Shown: piece after piece, positions 26,107 through 37,568 of the stretch
Layout of the letters: each line of letters opens with the position of its first letter
Position numbering within the stretch: the stretch's first letter is position 1
NCBI RefSeq assembly: GCF_001723175.1
Contig: NC_064653.1
Coordinates: forward strand, 1,798,001 to 1,862,000
From: Penicillium oxalicum
Lineage: Eukaryota; Ascomycota; Eurotiomycetes; Eurotiales; Aspergillaceae
Length of the DNA: 64,000 nucleotides
Reading direction: 5' to 3'
Translations under genes and position numbers: made by a program
Notes under the pieces: model-generated
Database searches by the model: none
What the model was told of the DNA's origin: nothing
Seen by the model: only the letters and a program-made list of their open reading frames with translations

Positions 26107-28394
26107 TCAGTGCACACTCGGAGCCCAGTGACTCAAAAATGAGAGCTCAGAGCTAATGTCAGACCAGAGCTCAAGCAGCATCCCCGCAACGCGCTCACGC
26201 TCCATCTCCCGCTCCACTTCGACCATGGTCATGGGCTGCACGAGGTTGTAGTCAGGAATCTGCCCGAGCGGCCTCATCTCAGCCCCAGCACCCTCCACAG
26301 GTCCAGTCAGGAGCGGTGCGAGGACGCGGGCCATTTCAAATTCTCGGGTCACACTGACCACTCTCCGGGGCGGAAATCTAGCGACCTGGGCTGCAGCCAC
26401 TTCTTCACGAAGCACCTTGGTAAAAATTCCAAAGATGGCACATATCAAAGCCAGGTGCATCGGACTGGTGAGCCCTGGCAGAGCAAAGGCAATGAGACTA
26501 GTACGGATCTTTTGGGGAAATCCGGCCGCGTCGAAGCCTTCAAGATAGTTGATTTCCTTCAGCAGCTGATAAAGCGCGCGAGATCCCAGAAGACCTCCAG
26601 GCAATCCAGCCAACAGGGCCTTCAGAGTCCAGGCGACGCTCAGGACGGGATACTGCTCGCTGCGGTCCCACAGGGGCACAGAAATTGCGCGTACAGTCGA
26701 TTCAATCAGTGCCTCATCCTTGGTAGCAGACAACACCTGGTTGGCAAAATAGTCATACAGACGAATCGCTCTTTTCATATCTCCCGGATAAACGAAAAGC
26801 TGTGAAAGCTCGGGACTGGGAGCTGTCATGAAATTGAGCTGTCAGCATATCTTGGGAATCAAACGAAAACCTCCTTACTGAGGTATTCACCCTCGCTGTT
26901 CGAGAAGGATGAGAGAAAAAACCAAAACGGAAAGAGCACTTACGCAGCTCTTGCAGGAACGCAAGTGGCGCGACAATAGCGGCTGGCAATTTCATCGCAC
27001 CCGGAGCATACTTCTGGTCCAAACTGAAATAGCTATGTCCACCAAGAAGAGCAAGTCTTTCCAGCGAGATTCCCCGGAGGGATGTCATGGGCTCGGATCG
27101 ACGAACAAAGGATCCGAATGTTCTGGTTCGTCGTAGGCGTGGAACGGGGGCGGGGGCCTCTGGATCTCTAAGTTTGAGGACTGACTGGCGCGGTCGAACA
27201 CGTCTGAGGAGCCGGTGCCCTTGAGTGAAGTTGATGTTGCCTTCAACAGTCGTCTTCGTCTCTGCATATGTAAGTTATCCGTCAGCTTTCGCGCTCTCAA
27301 CGAGGAATGGGTGAATCTTTATACACAGACGTACCCTCACTGGTGATGGAAGCCCAAGGCGGGATGGCCAATGGGAGTTTCAGCCTGTCGACCATCATCT
27401 CCAACTGCGCTCTCATCAATTCGGGCTGAAGCCGACCCAAATAAGACCCACCTACAGAAGGGCTGTCCATCGTAGGAACACGCACGATGTCGAAGGCTGG
27501 AATGGAGCGCCGGTGAAGGGAAGAAGGACCATGGGGGTAGGTTGCCTGCCGGTTGTCCACGATGCGGTACGGTAAACTCTTGTATGGATTTTGGCTCGCA
27601 TACGTTGGCGTCTCCAGGGTCGGTTCGGCACAGTGGAAGGAAGAGGCTTCGGCGGGATGATCCAGGCTCACTGCCTTGTCATCTGAGAATGGGTCTGAAG
27701 GGGCTCGACTGAGCTTCGATTCCCGGAATCGTCCAGGGAGGGGGGAGATGACATCCGGTCGCCGATTCTCCACCAGCTTCTCATGTGCGGTCGATGGGTT
27801 ATGATGAGATTGATGCTGGCGGGTCTTGGAGGGGTCTGTTGCTAAATTGACCAAGGAAGCCTTCTGCAAAGCTTCTTGTCGACGTTCCTCATTCCAGGCC
27901 CTCAGCTCAGCAGAACTGATCCTCTTTGGAAGAAGAATCTCCTGGCCCGGGTCCATTGAGGAACCTTGCTTGGTGTTGGGCGCCTCAGACATGGTAAAGG
28001 TGCCTGCAAGAGGTTTTCGGCCACGGGGCTTGCCGGTGCGAAGTCGGTTGAGGAAGCTCTTGAAGCGACCAGAGCCACGCAAAGGGGGTAGTGGCTCATT
28101 TGAGGAAAAGGCCTTGTGAGTGAGTTCAGTATTTTCAGGGTCATGGATTCCTGCCCAGGCTGGAAGTTGAAAGCCTGGGGCCACTTGATATTGAGGACGA
28201 AAGGACGAATCACCACCAGTCCCATTCTCCGCAGCCATCAAAGGCTGGTTTTCGGCAGAGACACGTGGACGATATGCGTCCAGAACAAAAGCTGCAGACT
28301 TGGACCGACGCACGCGGGCTCGAGTCAGTCGAGCTTGGGTGGGAGGGTCGATGTCTTGCTGGTGGGATCGAAAAGGGTTGCGGAGGGTTGGCAT
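26107..28394 (-). CDS. degenerate RhoGAP-like protein
   Basis: Exons 28394-27335, 27261-26944 and 26822-26107 join in phase (introns 73 and 121 nt, both GT-AG) to 697 residues. Residues 1 to about 370 are basic, Ser/Pro-rich and probably disordered, with an RGRKP patch. From about residue 400 the protein resembles a RhoGAP fold: a KLPAAIVAPLAFLQEL helix, LKALLAGLPGGLLGSRALYQLL, and SPMHLALICAIFGIFTKVL, which echo the hallmark helices of RhoGAP domains. The position of the arginine finger (GxxRxSG in active GAPs) reads QLFVYPGD, without arginine. A GAP-fold protein that binds but does not activate a Rho GTPase is therefore inferred. The start ATG at 28394 precedes MPTLRNPF; upstream in-frame codons look like UTR. 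Exon structure is firm; the fold assignment is moderate. Confidence 0.75.
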
Positions 28395-29110
28395 GATGAA
28401 GCACGTGGGAAAAGAATCTTCTATCAAAATCGAGAAGCAACTTTTTGAAGAAGTATTGTGAGGGAAGGAGTTGAGGGGGACATGAGAGAAAAGCCACGTG
28501 AAGTCAGGTAGCTTTTTACAGTGATGACCGCGGAAAGGAACGTCCACAGCGTTCACTTGGCCGTCACATCCACGTTGGTCCATCGAGGGTCGCTCCTGCC
28601 ACTTTGGGATAAACATGAGGCGAGCAAACATCCAGCCTCCCAGCAGGCCATGTGCGACCCCCATCAGACCCCGATGGCCTAGAAGCAGGTCGATTTTCAA
28701 TGATGAAGGACACGAAATTGGAACAGAGAACGCAATTTTGTCACAGTCTGTGAAGACTATCTATTGTACTCCAAATAACTAGTCCCTTTGTCCAGAACTT
28801 TCATGAGGAAATTCTGTGCATTGACTCGAGACAGCTCATTCTTTTCCAAGCCGATGAATGCAAAGACGACCTTGAAGATTGCACACAAACAAAATGAACA
28901 AACATCACCGTGAGAGATTCCGTAGGCCATGAGGGTAGATGACCACCACGAATTGTTCCAAGAGATGAAGACAAGATACAAGAACGCCATGCCAATGCAA
29001 GTAGCCAAAAACGACAGTGTATATGAGTGGGGAACCACAAAGCAGGGGGGGGGGGGGGGGGACAACAGCACAAAATCAAAGAAGATTGTCAGCCAGACTC
29101 CGTCACATCA
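28395..29110. other. intergenic, RhoGAP-like promoter and snf4 3' region
   Basis: No gene is seen. It contains a G17 homopolymer at 29045-29061, 50 bp beyond the snf4 stop codon, which would be a C17 run in the snf4 3' UTR if transcribed. Confidence 0.6.
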
Positions 29111-30907
29111 TCATACTTCGTCAGTCTCTCCCTCGAGGAGAATGTAGTGGAGAATATCACTCAAAGTGAGGACTCCTTTCAATTTGAAGTGCTCATCCAC
29201 AACCACAAGACGGTGCACCCGAGACTTGCGGATGGTGTCAAAAATGGTGTCCAGTCCATCATTTAAAGAACATGTGTAGATGCCAGGGAATTCCTAAGAG
29301 AATGATTAGTGAGGTTGCGTGGTGGTGGCAGCAGCAGCAGCAGCAGCAATGCTGGGAGCATGCAGGGGCACTATCATACCGGCGAACGCTTCTTCAGCAC
29401 TTCTCCAACAGTCAAGCTGAGATCATCGTAGACGCCACCACGAATCAGAGCAATCACATCAACGGCCTCGAAAACGTTGTACACCACACCTAGCAAAGTT
29501 AGGCACCGTGTTAGTATGGGATTTCATTCTCGCAGTCAGACAGAAGAAATCTTGTAGAGAGCAGATCACCCATCAAAGGTTACTTGAACGTACCCTCGGA
29601 GTTCAAAATTGGTACACTGGAGATGCTGCGCTCCACAAGGATGTGAATCACATCGATGACGGGGGTGTCCATCGATGCCGTTGCAATATTGTTGTATGTA
29701 CCGAGCAGCAATTCCCCCAACGGGCGACGAAGCTTCTGAGTATCACCGACATTGACGGCCACAAACTTGAGAATACGGTACTGAGTGATGACGCTGAGGA
29801 CGTGCGATCGATCGGTCTGGCTGTCGTTGGTGACCAGGGGAATACGGCGTGCACGCGACTCCAACATGCGTCGGCAGGCTTCGTAGAGAGGACGCTCGGG
29901 ATCAATTGAGATGGTCTCCGGAGGGGCGACACCTAGAGCCTTTTCCACCTCTACATTTCATTTCCCACGGAGAAGAATCAGAGCCCAAGTCTTTCGGGAA
30001 AGAGAGTCCCATCTTCGTAGGAACAAGGACCGGGGGCGGTGGCGGTGCTCACCTCGCAGACTATCCAGCCGGAACTGATCAATCTGGTCGAGTGCGGCCG
30101 GATTCTGAAAGTAATACTGAATGACATTGATGTAGTCGGAGGTGGTTAAAAGTCCAGCGAACTTTGACGCCTTGGAATCCCACAGTGGAGCGGAAACGAT
30201 GCCTGTGGGTATCCAACAATGCTTGACCGTCAGCTTATTGCCCTCTTCCAACACATTCCACGATCGGAGAAGATCGTCGCACCCCCATCGAGAAAGGGGA
30301 ACGATGGCGGGGGAAAGCATCGACTTGCCATTTTGAATGAGGATATTCAAGCTCTCCTTGACGGATAGTCCGGTATCGAAAATGATCAGGCGAAAACTCA
30401 AGGGAAGGACATCGTAACTGGTGCGCACTTTGAGGAAATTGCGAATGGCACGCTGAGTGACGCCATGTTAGTCATGATGCAGATGCAACCGATCACAGGA
30501 CTCTCGGGCCAGGGCCAGGATAACACAACGTGGAGGACGGCGCGAAGCTCTGATGCTTTTCCTCCGCAATTGCTCCTCGGGTTGACATGCGGGCGGCATG
30601 AAGAGAGCCATCGGCATACTGAGGCCGAGCAGAGGGTAAGAAGCGCTCCGTCTCTCCCCAGACACAGTGTCTATCCGGATATAAACAGGAAGGCAAAGGC
30701 TTGGCTGCTGCGCGCGACGAAAAAGTTGTCGAACGTGCGGGGGCAGCTCCTCGAGAGGAGAGGAGGGGGTCCAGAGGGGAGAGGTGGGACGGAATTGCCA
30801 GCCTAGTGGGAAAAGCAAAGACGGAGAAGAGGTTTTTTGACATTCTCACAACTTACCAGGCCTTGTCGCTCTTCAACATCAATTGGTCTCTCAGATTGGG
30901 AGGACAT
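29111..30907 (-). CDS. snf4: SNF1/AMPK complex gamma subunit (four CBS motifs)
   Basis: Six exons, 30907-30857, 30452-30329, 30202-30053, 29950-29594, 29489-29380 and 29293-29111, splice in phase to 324 residues, the usual Snf4 length. Snf4 senses adenine nucleotides for the SNF1 kinase that controls glucose derepression. Family landmarks are [86 protein letters not shown] and VHRLVVVDE...[16 protein letters not shown], spanning two CBS pairs. Intron 2 (30328-30203, 126 nt) has a GC donor (G|GCAAGT) with a CTGAC branch and CCCACAG acceptor; its length is a multiple of three and it has no stop. Intron 1 is 404 nt. ATG 30907 gives the short N-terminus usual in the family; an in-frame ATG at 31006 could add 33 residues. 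Confidence 0.93.
29328..29348. repeat. (GCA)7 triplet repeat in last snf4 intron
   Basis: Seven GCA units on the plus strand lie inside the 86-nt intron between the last two snf4 exons, reading (TGC)7 in the transcript. Confidence 0.9.
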
Positions 30908-31790
30908 TGGAGGGCGAAGGTACGAGGATGGCTGCACGAAAGGCGCGTGACCGATGGAATTCAATGGCCCCGCGAGGTGAGGCCGAGTGTCTTCCGCCTT
31001 CGTCATCCTTTTTTTTGTCTCTTTTCGTTTTCCTTTTTTTTTTCTTTTTTTCCCTTTTTCGTTTTTATGGTTTCCTTTTTCGGCGGTGTGGGGAGGGAAC
31101 CGTTCAGGGCGTGGTCGAGGCGGGGGGAATCCGTTGGCTACGGGACTGGACTACACTGATGAGAGCTCACACAAAAAAAGAAGACAAAGAGAGAGCGTGT
31201 GAGAAACATGTATGTAAAAAGTGAAAAAGAGAAGAGTTAAACTCTGAGGTAGAAGAGGGAGAGAGGGGAGAGGGGAGAGAAAACCAAAAAAATAAAAATA
31301 AAAAAATAGCGAGGACAGAATAAGCCCAAAATGGGGGAGGGGGGTCACTTAATTTCCAAGCCGGTCAAAGTGTCCAGCAATCGAAAGCAGAAACAAAACC
31401 ACATCGTGAGGAACAAATCCTGTGCTCCGAGTCTCCGTATGTCCATGAAGGGGCCCCCTCCGGTGCTCTCACGACTGCCGCAAGAATACGCATGAGGCAT
31501 CCCAGCCGCGTCTCCGTTCGTCGTTCATGGCCATTGCGCCGAATCCCAATGCGAACTAAAAATAAGGGCCAGGAGATAAATGCAGCTCTCTGAGAAGAGG
31601 CAATCAACGATACTACGATGGTATATCTGCTGGAATACCGGCCCGATCTCCCAGGGCCACACATCTGGAAGGAGGCTCTGTCGCCCACTGAACAAGACAT
31701 GGGGGAGAGTAAGGTCGAAAATAATAATAATAATAAAAGACTCACCGCACCTCCCAAGTATGAAGAGGTCGACCTGACATCAATCAATGG
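30908..31790. other. snf4 leader/promoter and 3' region of SRR1-domain gene
   Basis: No gene is seen. T-rich runs at about 31010-31070 read as A-rich in the sense of snf4. A GA-rich block at 31,240-31,285 and an (AAT)5 run near 31,722 are present. Confidence 0.55.
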
Positions 31791-33164
31791 CTAGCCCCGA
31801 CAACGACGAATGTACATCACGGTATTGCAAAAGGTCGGATCGTCCTCGGCACCAAAGTCAAAGACCTCGTACTGCTCCAGCATGGCTCGAACCCGGGGGG
31901 AACTTGGGTCAGTCCTAGGCCGAGCGTAAGAAACTTGTGCCAATTGGGAGACATGACAGATAAGGGAAGAAGGCAACAAAGGCGGAACCCGATACTCGAC
32001 ACGCAAGCGCCGAGTTCCGCGAGGAATGAAACAAGCAACGGTGACACACGACCCTCGTCCGTGACAAAAGGCACTATACTTACCGCGACATCTTCCCTTC
32101 CTGATCGGCATCCTCATAGCCCACTCGTTCCCAGATCACAATGGCTGGCCGCGCAATGTCCGCCACAATCTCCTTCACAGGGACGTTGGGGGCCACCGAA
32201 AACACAATGGACTGATTGTCGATCTCTAACCACGCCTGGGGATCGTCGATCACGTCGATGCCGTGCTCTTTCAGGACCTGTCGATCAACGGATCGATATC
32301 CAGGGTCCTGGGCGTAGCAGGCAAGATGGGCCGGATCACCTTGCCCCGATAGCCAATTGCGGAGGGTCAGCAGTAGAGCGTGCTGAATATAAGAATCCGA
32401 ACGGTCATCAGCGCCGTAGGAGATGGCGCCAAGCGCGAGGCCGATGATCTTGGTAATGTCGTGAGTCGACGCGTGAGACCTGAGCAGGCAGACAAGCTGT
32501 TGGGCCACGTCGGTTTCGTGCCACTTGCGGCTGTGATCAAGAAACTCCTGGGCGACTTTGTCACGAGGACGGGTAGGGTTGGGGTCCACAGGCTCTGTGG
32601 TATCAGTTCTGAACTTGAAGGACGGATGCAGCAGAGTCAAGCTGCAGAATGGTGATCGGTCCTTTCTGATGCCCGCCCACCAAAGATGATGCTTGAGGTG
32701 GGCGCGAGATTCGTATGATAGCACGGGATCAAGTCTGAAAATGAATGGGTCAGCTTCAGTCCACTCCGTCCAAAACCCGGCATTGTGAGAGGATCGTACA
32801 GGAGGTAGGTGGTTTCTACCCCGTTTTGGTCCCTTTCCATCTTGACTTCACCGGTTTGGCATTCAAATTCGACCACGGCCCCGGTAATGTCATGGATATA
32901 CAGGGTCTCTCCCCGAACGGGCTTTCGCTGACATTGCTCAAAGGCCAGTCGGATCATCTCCTTGGAGAAGAAGGGATTGCCCGACAGATACAGCTCGTCA
33001 ATCAGGGCTTGTGCCTCCTCCATGGTCTGGGGCGCATTGTGGGGAGTTGTAGACCAACGGAACCTGCCTCCAAAGTAGCGGTTACTGATGTGGAGATTGC
33101 TCTGATTGAGTTTGTACCGTTTCCTGTCTTCGGCCATATTGGGGGAGTCTCGCATTGTGATCAT
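31791..33164 (-). CDS. SRR1-like domain protein
   Basis: Exons 33164-32800, 32734-32084 and 31914-31791 join in phase to 379 residues. The first intron (GTACGA...TTTCAG, 65 nt) yields the continuous segment YLLLDPVLSYESRAHLKHHLWW. The second (GTAAGT...CCTAG) yields KMSRTDPSSPRVRAML. The SRR1-like signature lies in the middle: LGLALGAISY, HALLLTLR, VIDDPQAWLEID and VFSVAPNVPVKEIVADIARPAIVIWERV. SRR1 was named for a plant light/clock-signalling protein; the fungal relatives have no firm function. Three in-frame ATGs (33164, 33155, 33137) all have acceptable contexts, so the N-terminus is uncertain by up to nine residues. No targeting signal is seen. It sits in tandem between snf4 and the SUN-domain gene. 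Confidence 0.8.
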
Positions 33165-33926
33165 CTTGGAGGCAAATGAACTGGAAACGGTGGTCGTGAT
33201 CAACGGCCTTGCTATCCCATCCAGCAGTTGCACACTCTTATATGAACAGGGGACGCATTGCCGCCGTACAGTACCGCAGAACATCCATGAGGCTATCCTA
33301 TCACATCCAGCGGGACCAAGGCTGTGCGCGCGGCTACATGATCCCGTTTGTTTGCTGGCGTTCTGATGTAGGTAGACGCCACTCCCTGACTGGCGAGGGT
33401 TCGCTTCGAGCCAAGTTGGTTCCAATGGTGCCGGATTGACTGTCTATATTGGGTTTGGGACCAACAGTAACCGGCCCCCAACTAACGCCCCGACATGTTG
33501 TGTTGGTTCACGAACAACGGCAGATGCAACTGTATTTTGATTTGCAAAGGGGCCAATCCCGCAAACGCCATCCTCGTGACCCTACCACACGCTAAACTCA
33601 AGGAGCATATCATCGCCAGGCTACTGCACAAGGAATAGAAAGGGAAGTCACAGAAGAAGGGGGAGAGAAAGGGGGATGTCCTGAAGAAAAAAAAAGGAAA
33701 GGAAAGATATTGGATGGGTAAACAAAAAAAAGGAAAAATAATAGATTCCAACAGAAGTCTTTCGATCCAACAAGCAGGCCACCAGTATTCTAAGCAAGCG
33801 ACGGGTCCAGGAGGATGGAAAAGGCTCCACCCGAGGAACAACTGGTGGAAGGGATTTTGAGCCTCATTGTGCCGAGAGATCACCTTGATTTAACTGTACA
33901 GTATCTATCTCTCCCATCACAAGCGA
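33165..33926. other. intergenic, SRR1-domain gene promoter and SUN gene 3' region
   Basis: No gene is seen. A-rich runs at 33,688-33,735 (plus strand) fit the 3' UTR of the minus-strand SUN gene. Confidence 0.6.
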
Positions 33927-36071
33927 TCAGAGATGACCATGGAGCTTCAGCCGATAGATGCATGTTTGGTTGGCACCCCAATTCGACTTGATTCGGAACG
34001 TCACATGATCCACACGAAGATGAGGGATCTCAATGACGCTCTCGATTGGGAAGAACTGCACATGGTCTACGGCATAAATATCGTACCTCATCTTGCCAAT
34101 GCGATAAAAGGAAGGGCCCAACTCGGGATCATTCGAGTACTCGCTTTCTGCCACACCTTGGTTGGCTATACGAAGAGTGTTCATCACCACGAGAGGAAGG
34201 GTTTCCTCGGTCACGGCTGCTCTCGAGATGCTTTCGTGCGCGCTATCAGTCACGTTTGGCGTTTGAGCCGTCCACAGTCTGGGTAGAGACCACCGAGGCG
34301 ATGTCTTTGTCCCATTTGCGACGCTCGAATTCGAGAGGGGAAACACTCCATACTCTGCCCACACTTCAATATCCTTGGGAGCAGTAAACGGATTGATGGT
34401 GGCACTGAATGGGATATTCTCAACCACCAACTCCTCAGGAACAATCGGATACTGTAATTCAACAGTCAATTGGGCTACACCATTCCGGAGGGAAGCACAC
34501 CAGCAGTCGCCGTAATCACTCCAAGGCAGAAGAGCAGCGATGGGGGGCGGTGGACCATGAACGCCAGCCATCGAGCGAAGGAATTTGGGGACGGTCTTTT
34601 GCATGACCGTGAGCTTCTTCCCAGCGGTCGGCGATGTCTTCCGCGGGTCGGGGTGGGTAATTGCACCCATGCCCGGTGATAGAAAATTCACCTTCGGTGC
34701 GGACTTTGGAGGCGGGCTGGGGGATCCGACGGGGGGATGGGGCGATTGAGCCAGTTCAGACCGGATCGAGTCAATCTCACGCGACAGAGAGGAAACTCTG
34801 GAGTTGACATTCACCACTTGACTCTGTAACCCATGAAATGCAGCAGAGTCGGTGAAATTTGATGGAAAATCAAACGGAGATGGCCCAAACGGTAGGCACC
34901 AGCGAATTCTCTCCAGGGTTTCACTTGGAAAGATGCGAAGTAGCTGGATCTGCCAGTAAAAGCAGCTCAGAAGTCCCATAGGAATCAAGAACATGAGCAG
35001 GACTCGGGACCATCTGATCCGTAGCTTCGGTATCCACATCCTGCTTGAAGCGCCGCCGGACTGTTGGGATGACACTGCAGACCAGACCTGCTGAGCCACG
35101 CTGTCCCGACGCTGTCCGTCATCAGTCGATGACTGCGAAGAAGTCCTTGAGCGAAATTCTCGCGAGAAGACAGTCCGGGCCGGCGCTTCCCATTCCTGCG
35201 GGGACTCTGGCGAGGGAAGCTCGTCAACGGCCTCCTCAGGCTCAAAAGCGAGCTCATCGTCCCCTTCCGCTGCCTCTTCATCCTGTTCTAATATCGTGTC
35301 TTGAATCATCGAAAGGCCCGACGGCCGACGAGGCGGTTTCGTGATATCGCGGCCATGGGGCTCTTCGCGATATTTACCAGGCCTTGTCCGTTGTAGATCA
35401 TCCTCATGAATGTCACGCTCCAGGTTCCACGACACTTCGGAGGCATTGTCGACTGAGCTTTGTCGGTCGGGTGTGCTTCGCACAATAATATTCTCTACAT
35501 GGACTCCGCGTTGCTTCAGCGATGAGGGATACAACGTTTCGTCCGATAATTCAGAAAGTCGACGCGGATAAGGGGGATCAGCTGGAGGACTAGAGTCGGT
35601 GGAGACGGTCTGCGCGACAGGGGGTGAAGGCGTGATATCAGATCCATTTGGTGAGTTCGTTGCATCTCGGAGGGAACGCATGAGCTGCGTCTGATCTGGC
35701 GTTGGTTGACGCTTACTCCTCCTTGGAGCAGGAGCGGGGTTTCTGGCTGCAGTTCTTCGCAACCTGGTCCCCAACGAGTCCAGGTTCCCATTGGAAATCC
35801 GCCTGGAGGGCGGACTCCAAGGGCGTCTCTCCGCCATGTCGAGTCCGGCGTCGATCTTTCTGGCCACGTAGTCTGGTTCCAAGATGGGCTCCAGGGCCAT
35901 CTGTCGAGGAAGGCCTGTCCCAGCCGAAGCGCCGTAATTGACCGAGTTAGCAACAGGGATCGCTGGTAAAGCAGGCCCTGGCACGAGATCCAGCAATTTC
36001 TCGAGGCTATTCTCGTCCTCTGGATCACTAGCGTAGACCCCTGGAGGAGGAGGTGATCGTGTCGGGTTCAT
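33927..36071 (-). CDS. SUN-domain inner nuclear membrane protein
   Basis: A single exon of 714 codons from ATG 36071. The first 340 residues are Pro/Ser-rich, acidic in places (EQDEEAAEGDDELAFEPEEAVDEL) and probably nucleoplasmic. One hydrophobic segment (VLLMFLIPMGLLSCFYW, about 355-375) is the membrane anchor. A short heptad-like region (VVNVNSRVSSLSREIDSIRSEL) follows near 415-440. A C-terminal SUN domain starts near residue 510, with WCASLRNGVAQLTVELQYPIVPEELVVENIP and an F-x-I-ESVIEIPHLRVDHVTFRIKSNWGA end. SUN proteins span the inner nuclear membrane and bind KASH proteins to link the nucleus or spindle pole body to the cytoskeleton. The layout resembles fission yeast Sad1 more than Mps3, but orthology is not settled here. 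Confidence 0.9.
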   Translation of the reverse strand: MNPTRSPPPPGVYASDPEDENSLEKLLDLVPGPALPAIPVANSVNYGASAGTGLPRQMALEPILEPDYVARKIDAGLDMAERRPWSPPSRRISNGNLDSLGTRLRRTAARNPAPAPRRSKRQPTPDQTQLMRSLRDATNSPNGSDITPSPPVAQTVSTDSSPPADPPYPRRLSELSDETLYPSSLKQRGVHVENIIVRSTPDRQSSVDNASEVSWNLERDIHEDDLQRTRPGKYREEPHGRDITKPPRRPSGLSMIQDTILEQDEEAAEGDDELAFEPEEAVDELPSPESPQEWEAPARTVFSREFRSRTSSQSSTDDGQRRDSVAQQVWSAVSSQQSGGASSRMWIPKLRIRWSRVLLMFLIPMGLLSCFYWQIQLLRIFPSETLERIRWCLPFGPSPFDFPSNFTDSAAFHGLQSQVVNVNSRVSSLSREIDSIRSELAQSPHPPVGSPSPPPKSAPKVNFLSPGMGAITHPDPRKTSPTAGKKLTVMQKTVPKFLRSMAGVHGPPPPIAALLPWSDYGDCWCASLRNGVAQLTVELQYPIVPEELVVENIPFSATINPFTAPKDIEVWAEYGVFPLSNSSVANGTKTSPRWSLPRLWTAQTPNVTDSAHESISRAAVTEETLPLVVMNTLRIANQGVAESEYSNDPELGPSFYRIGKMRYDIYAVDHVQFFPIESVIEIPHLRVDHVTFRIKSNWGANQTCIYRLKLHGHL

Positions 36072-37568
36072 CCTGCGAGAGACATGTCAGTCCCTGGATA
36101 CTCACACCTCACGACCTAACTGCCACCAAGCAGGGAAGTACAAGTGCAGTCGAACGGTAACAACGGAGCGCTCGACCGATTCGGGAGATCAAGCCTCCTT
36201 GGTCCTCAAGTCATGGATGGACCGGGCGATTTAGACCATTGAGTCAAATCAAAGAGGGTCTTTGATTGAGATTCTGGCGGAAAAGCCAACTTGGACACCA
36301 ACTCCAGAGCGGCACTTGAAGCGAATGCTGGCCGGGGAATATGAAACTCGCCATGTCGACCTGGACAACCTTTGGTTGTCACTCGTCACCAGGACGACCT
36401 GATCGACCACTTCCCAGACATCCAGGCAGACGAGACAAGGTGCTGTTCGATTCACCATTGCAAAAGCATTTGTGCGCTCGAGGTTGAGTGATCTGCCGCC
36501 CAACGGAATTTGTGCGCACTGGTTCCATTCCATGCGCAGATGTAGACGCAGGGTTTCGAGCCCCCGGTTTTTCCAAGTGCACGTCTCCGGGCAATCGAGA
36601 CCCGAACTTCGCTCTTGCTGACAGAAACAACTTGCGCGGTACTTACCGATGTATAGATGAGAGATGTCCGAATCCAGCTCGGCATGCAGCCGGCGTTGTT
36701 TGTTTTGTTCAAGTGGTAGATCCTCACAAACCGCGGCCCCAGATCTGCGGCGGGTACGACGCGCAGAGACGCGACGGAACGTGGTGGCGGGAATTGCTTT
36801 CGCCGACCAAGAAGTACGAGCATACAAATGTGAAATCAGTCATCCATTCAAGCTAGGTACGCTGCCAGCCCTCCTTGGAGTGCAATGAATCCGTTTAATG
36901 AAGGAGGCGCAAAAGGCGAGGTGAGCTCGTGTGGAAAAGAAGAAAGTGGGTGTGGAGTGGCGACCGGGCTCGAGTCCAAGAAGAAGGAATCTAAGTAGAC
37001 TCGAGGGGCAGAATGCACCAAGCCTGTCGGCTCGATGTCTTTTTCTTTGTTTCTTTGACCAGAAGACAGTCCATCTTCTGGGCTGACGGTTTTTTCACTT
37101 CTGTCCATGTTTTGAATTTCCTTCTTGGTCATGTGTGCTAAATTTACATCCGTTTCTTTGTGACTTCCAGGGGCCAAAGTGGCCTGGGTTAGGCGCGGCG
37201 GACCACTGACATCCCGACCTCCAGCCTCGACGCTCTGATGACCATCAAAGAATCCGTCAGTGGGTGTCAAACTTGATTTTGAGCAGGGTGAATTGGCTGG
37301 AAAAGCGAGCAGCAAAGCTCTACAGCATTGTTCATTTGGTTTTTTTTGAGCCTGATTGTTCCGTAACCGGTTTCATACAACTATCGATATCGGAGCGTTG
37401 TCTCTTACAGCGTGCTGGCTGATAGAATCTCGGTTGTCTAGATGCGATGATGAAAATAATATACAACGGGTATATAGGGAGAAAACCGTTAGGCAAACTA
37501 CCAAGTGGGCAGGTATCAAGCTATAGGGAGGGCAAAGATCACAGGTCCACATTTGCCATTGCGCCGCC
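36072..37568. other. intergenic, SUN gene promoter and mdv1 3' region
   Basis: Two overlapping minus-strand open frames (36827-36249, starting with TTG, and 37315-36848, also TTG-led) and several plus frames cover this stretch. None has a recognised family, an ATG in good context or a matching splice partner, so I do not call a gene. A small lineage-specific gene cannot be excluded. Confidence 0.45.

Noticed and set aside
30803..31006. ATG 31006 as the snf4 start
   Set aside because: In frame and possible, but it adds 33 residues not expected in the family; the ATG at 30907 gives the normal short N-terminus.
36249..37315. Minus-strand open frames between the SUN gene and mdv1
   Set aside because: Both begin at non-ATG codons, have no family similarity, and the one good GTAAGT donor has no acceptor at a workable distance.
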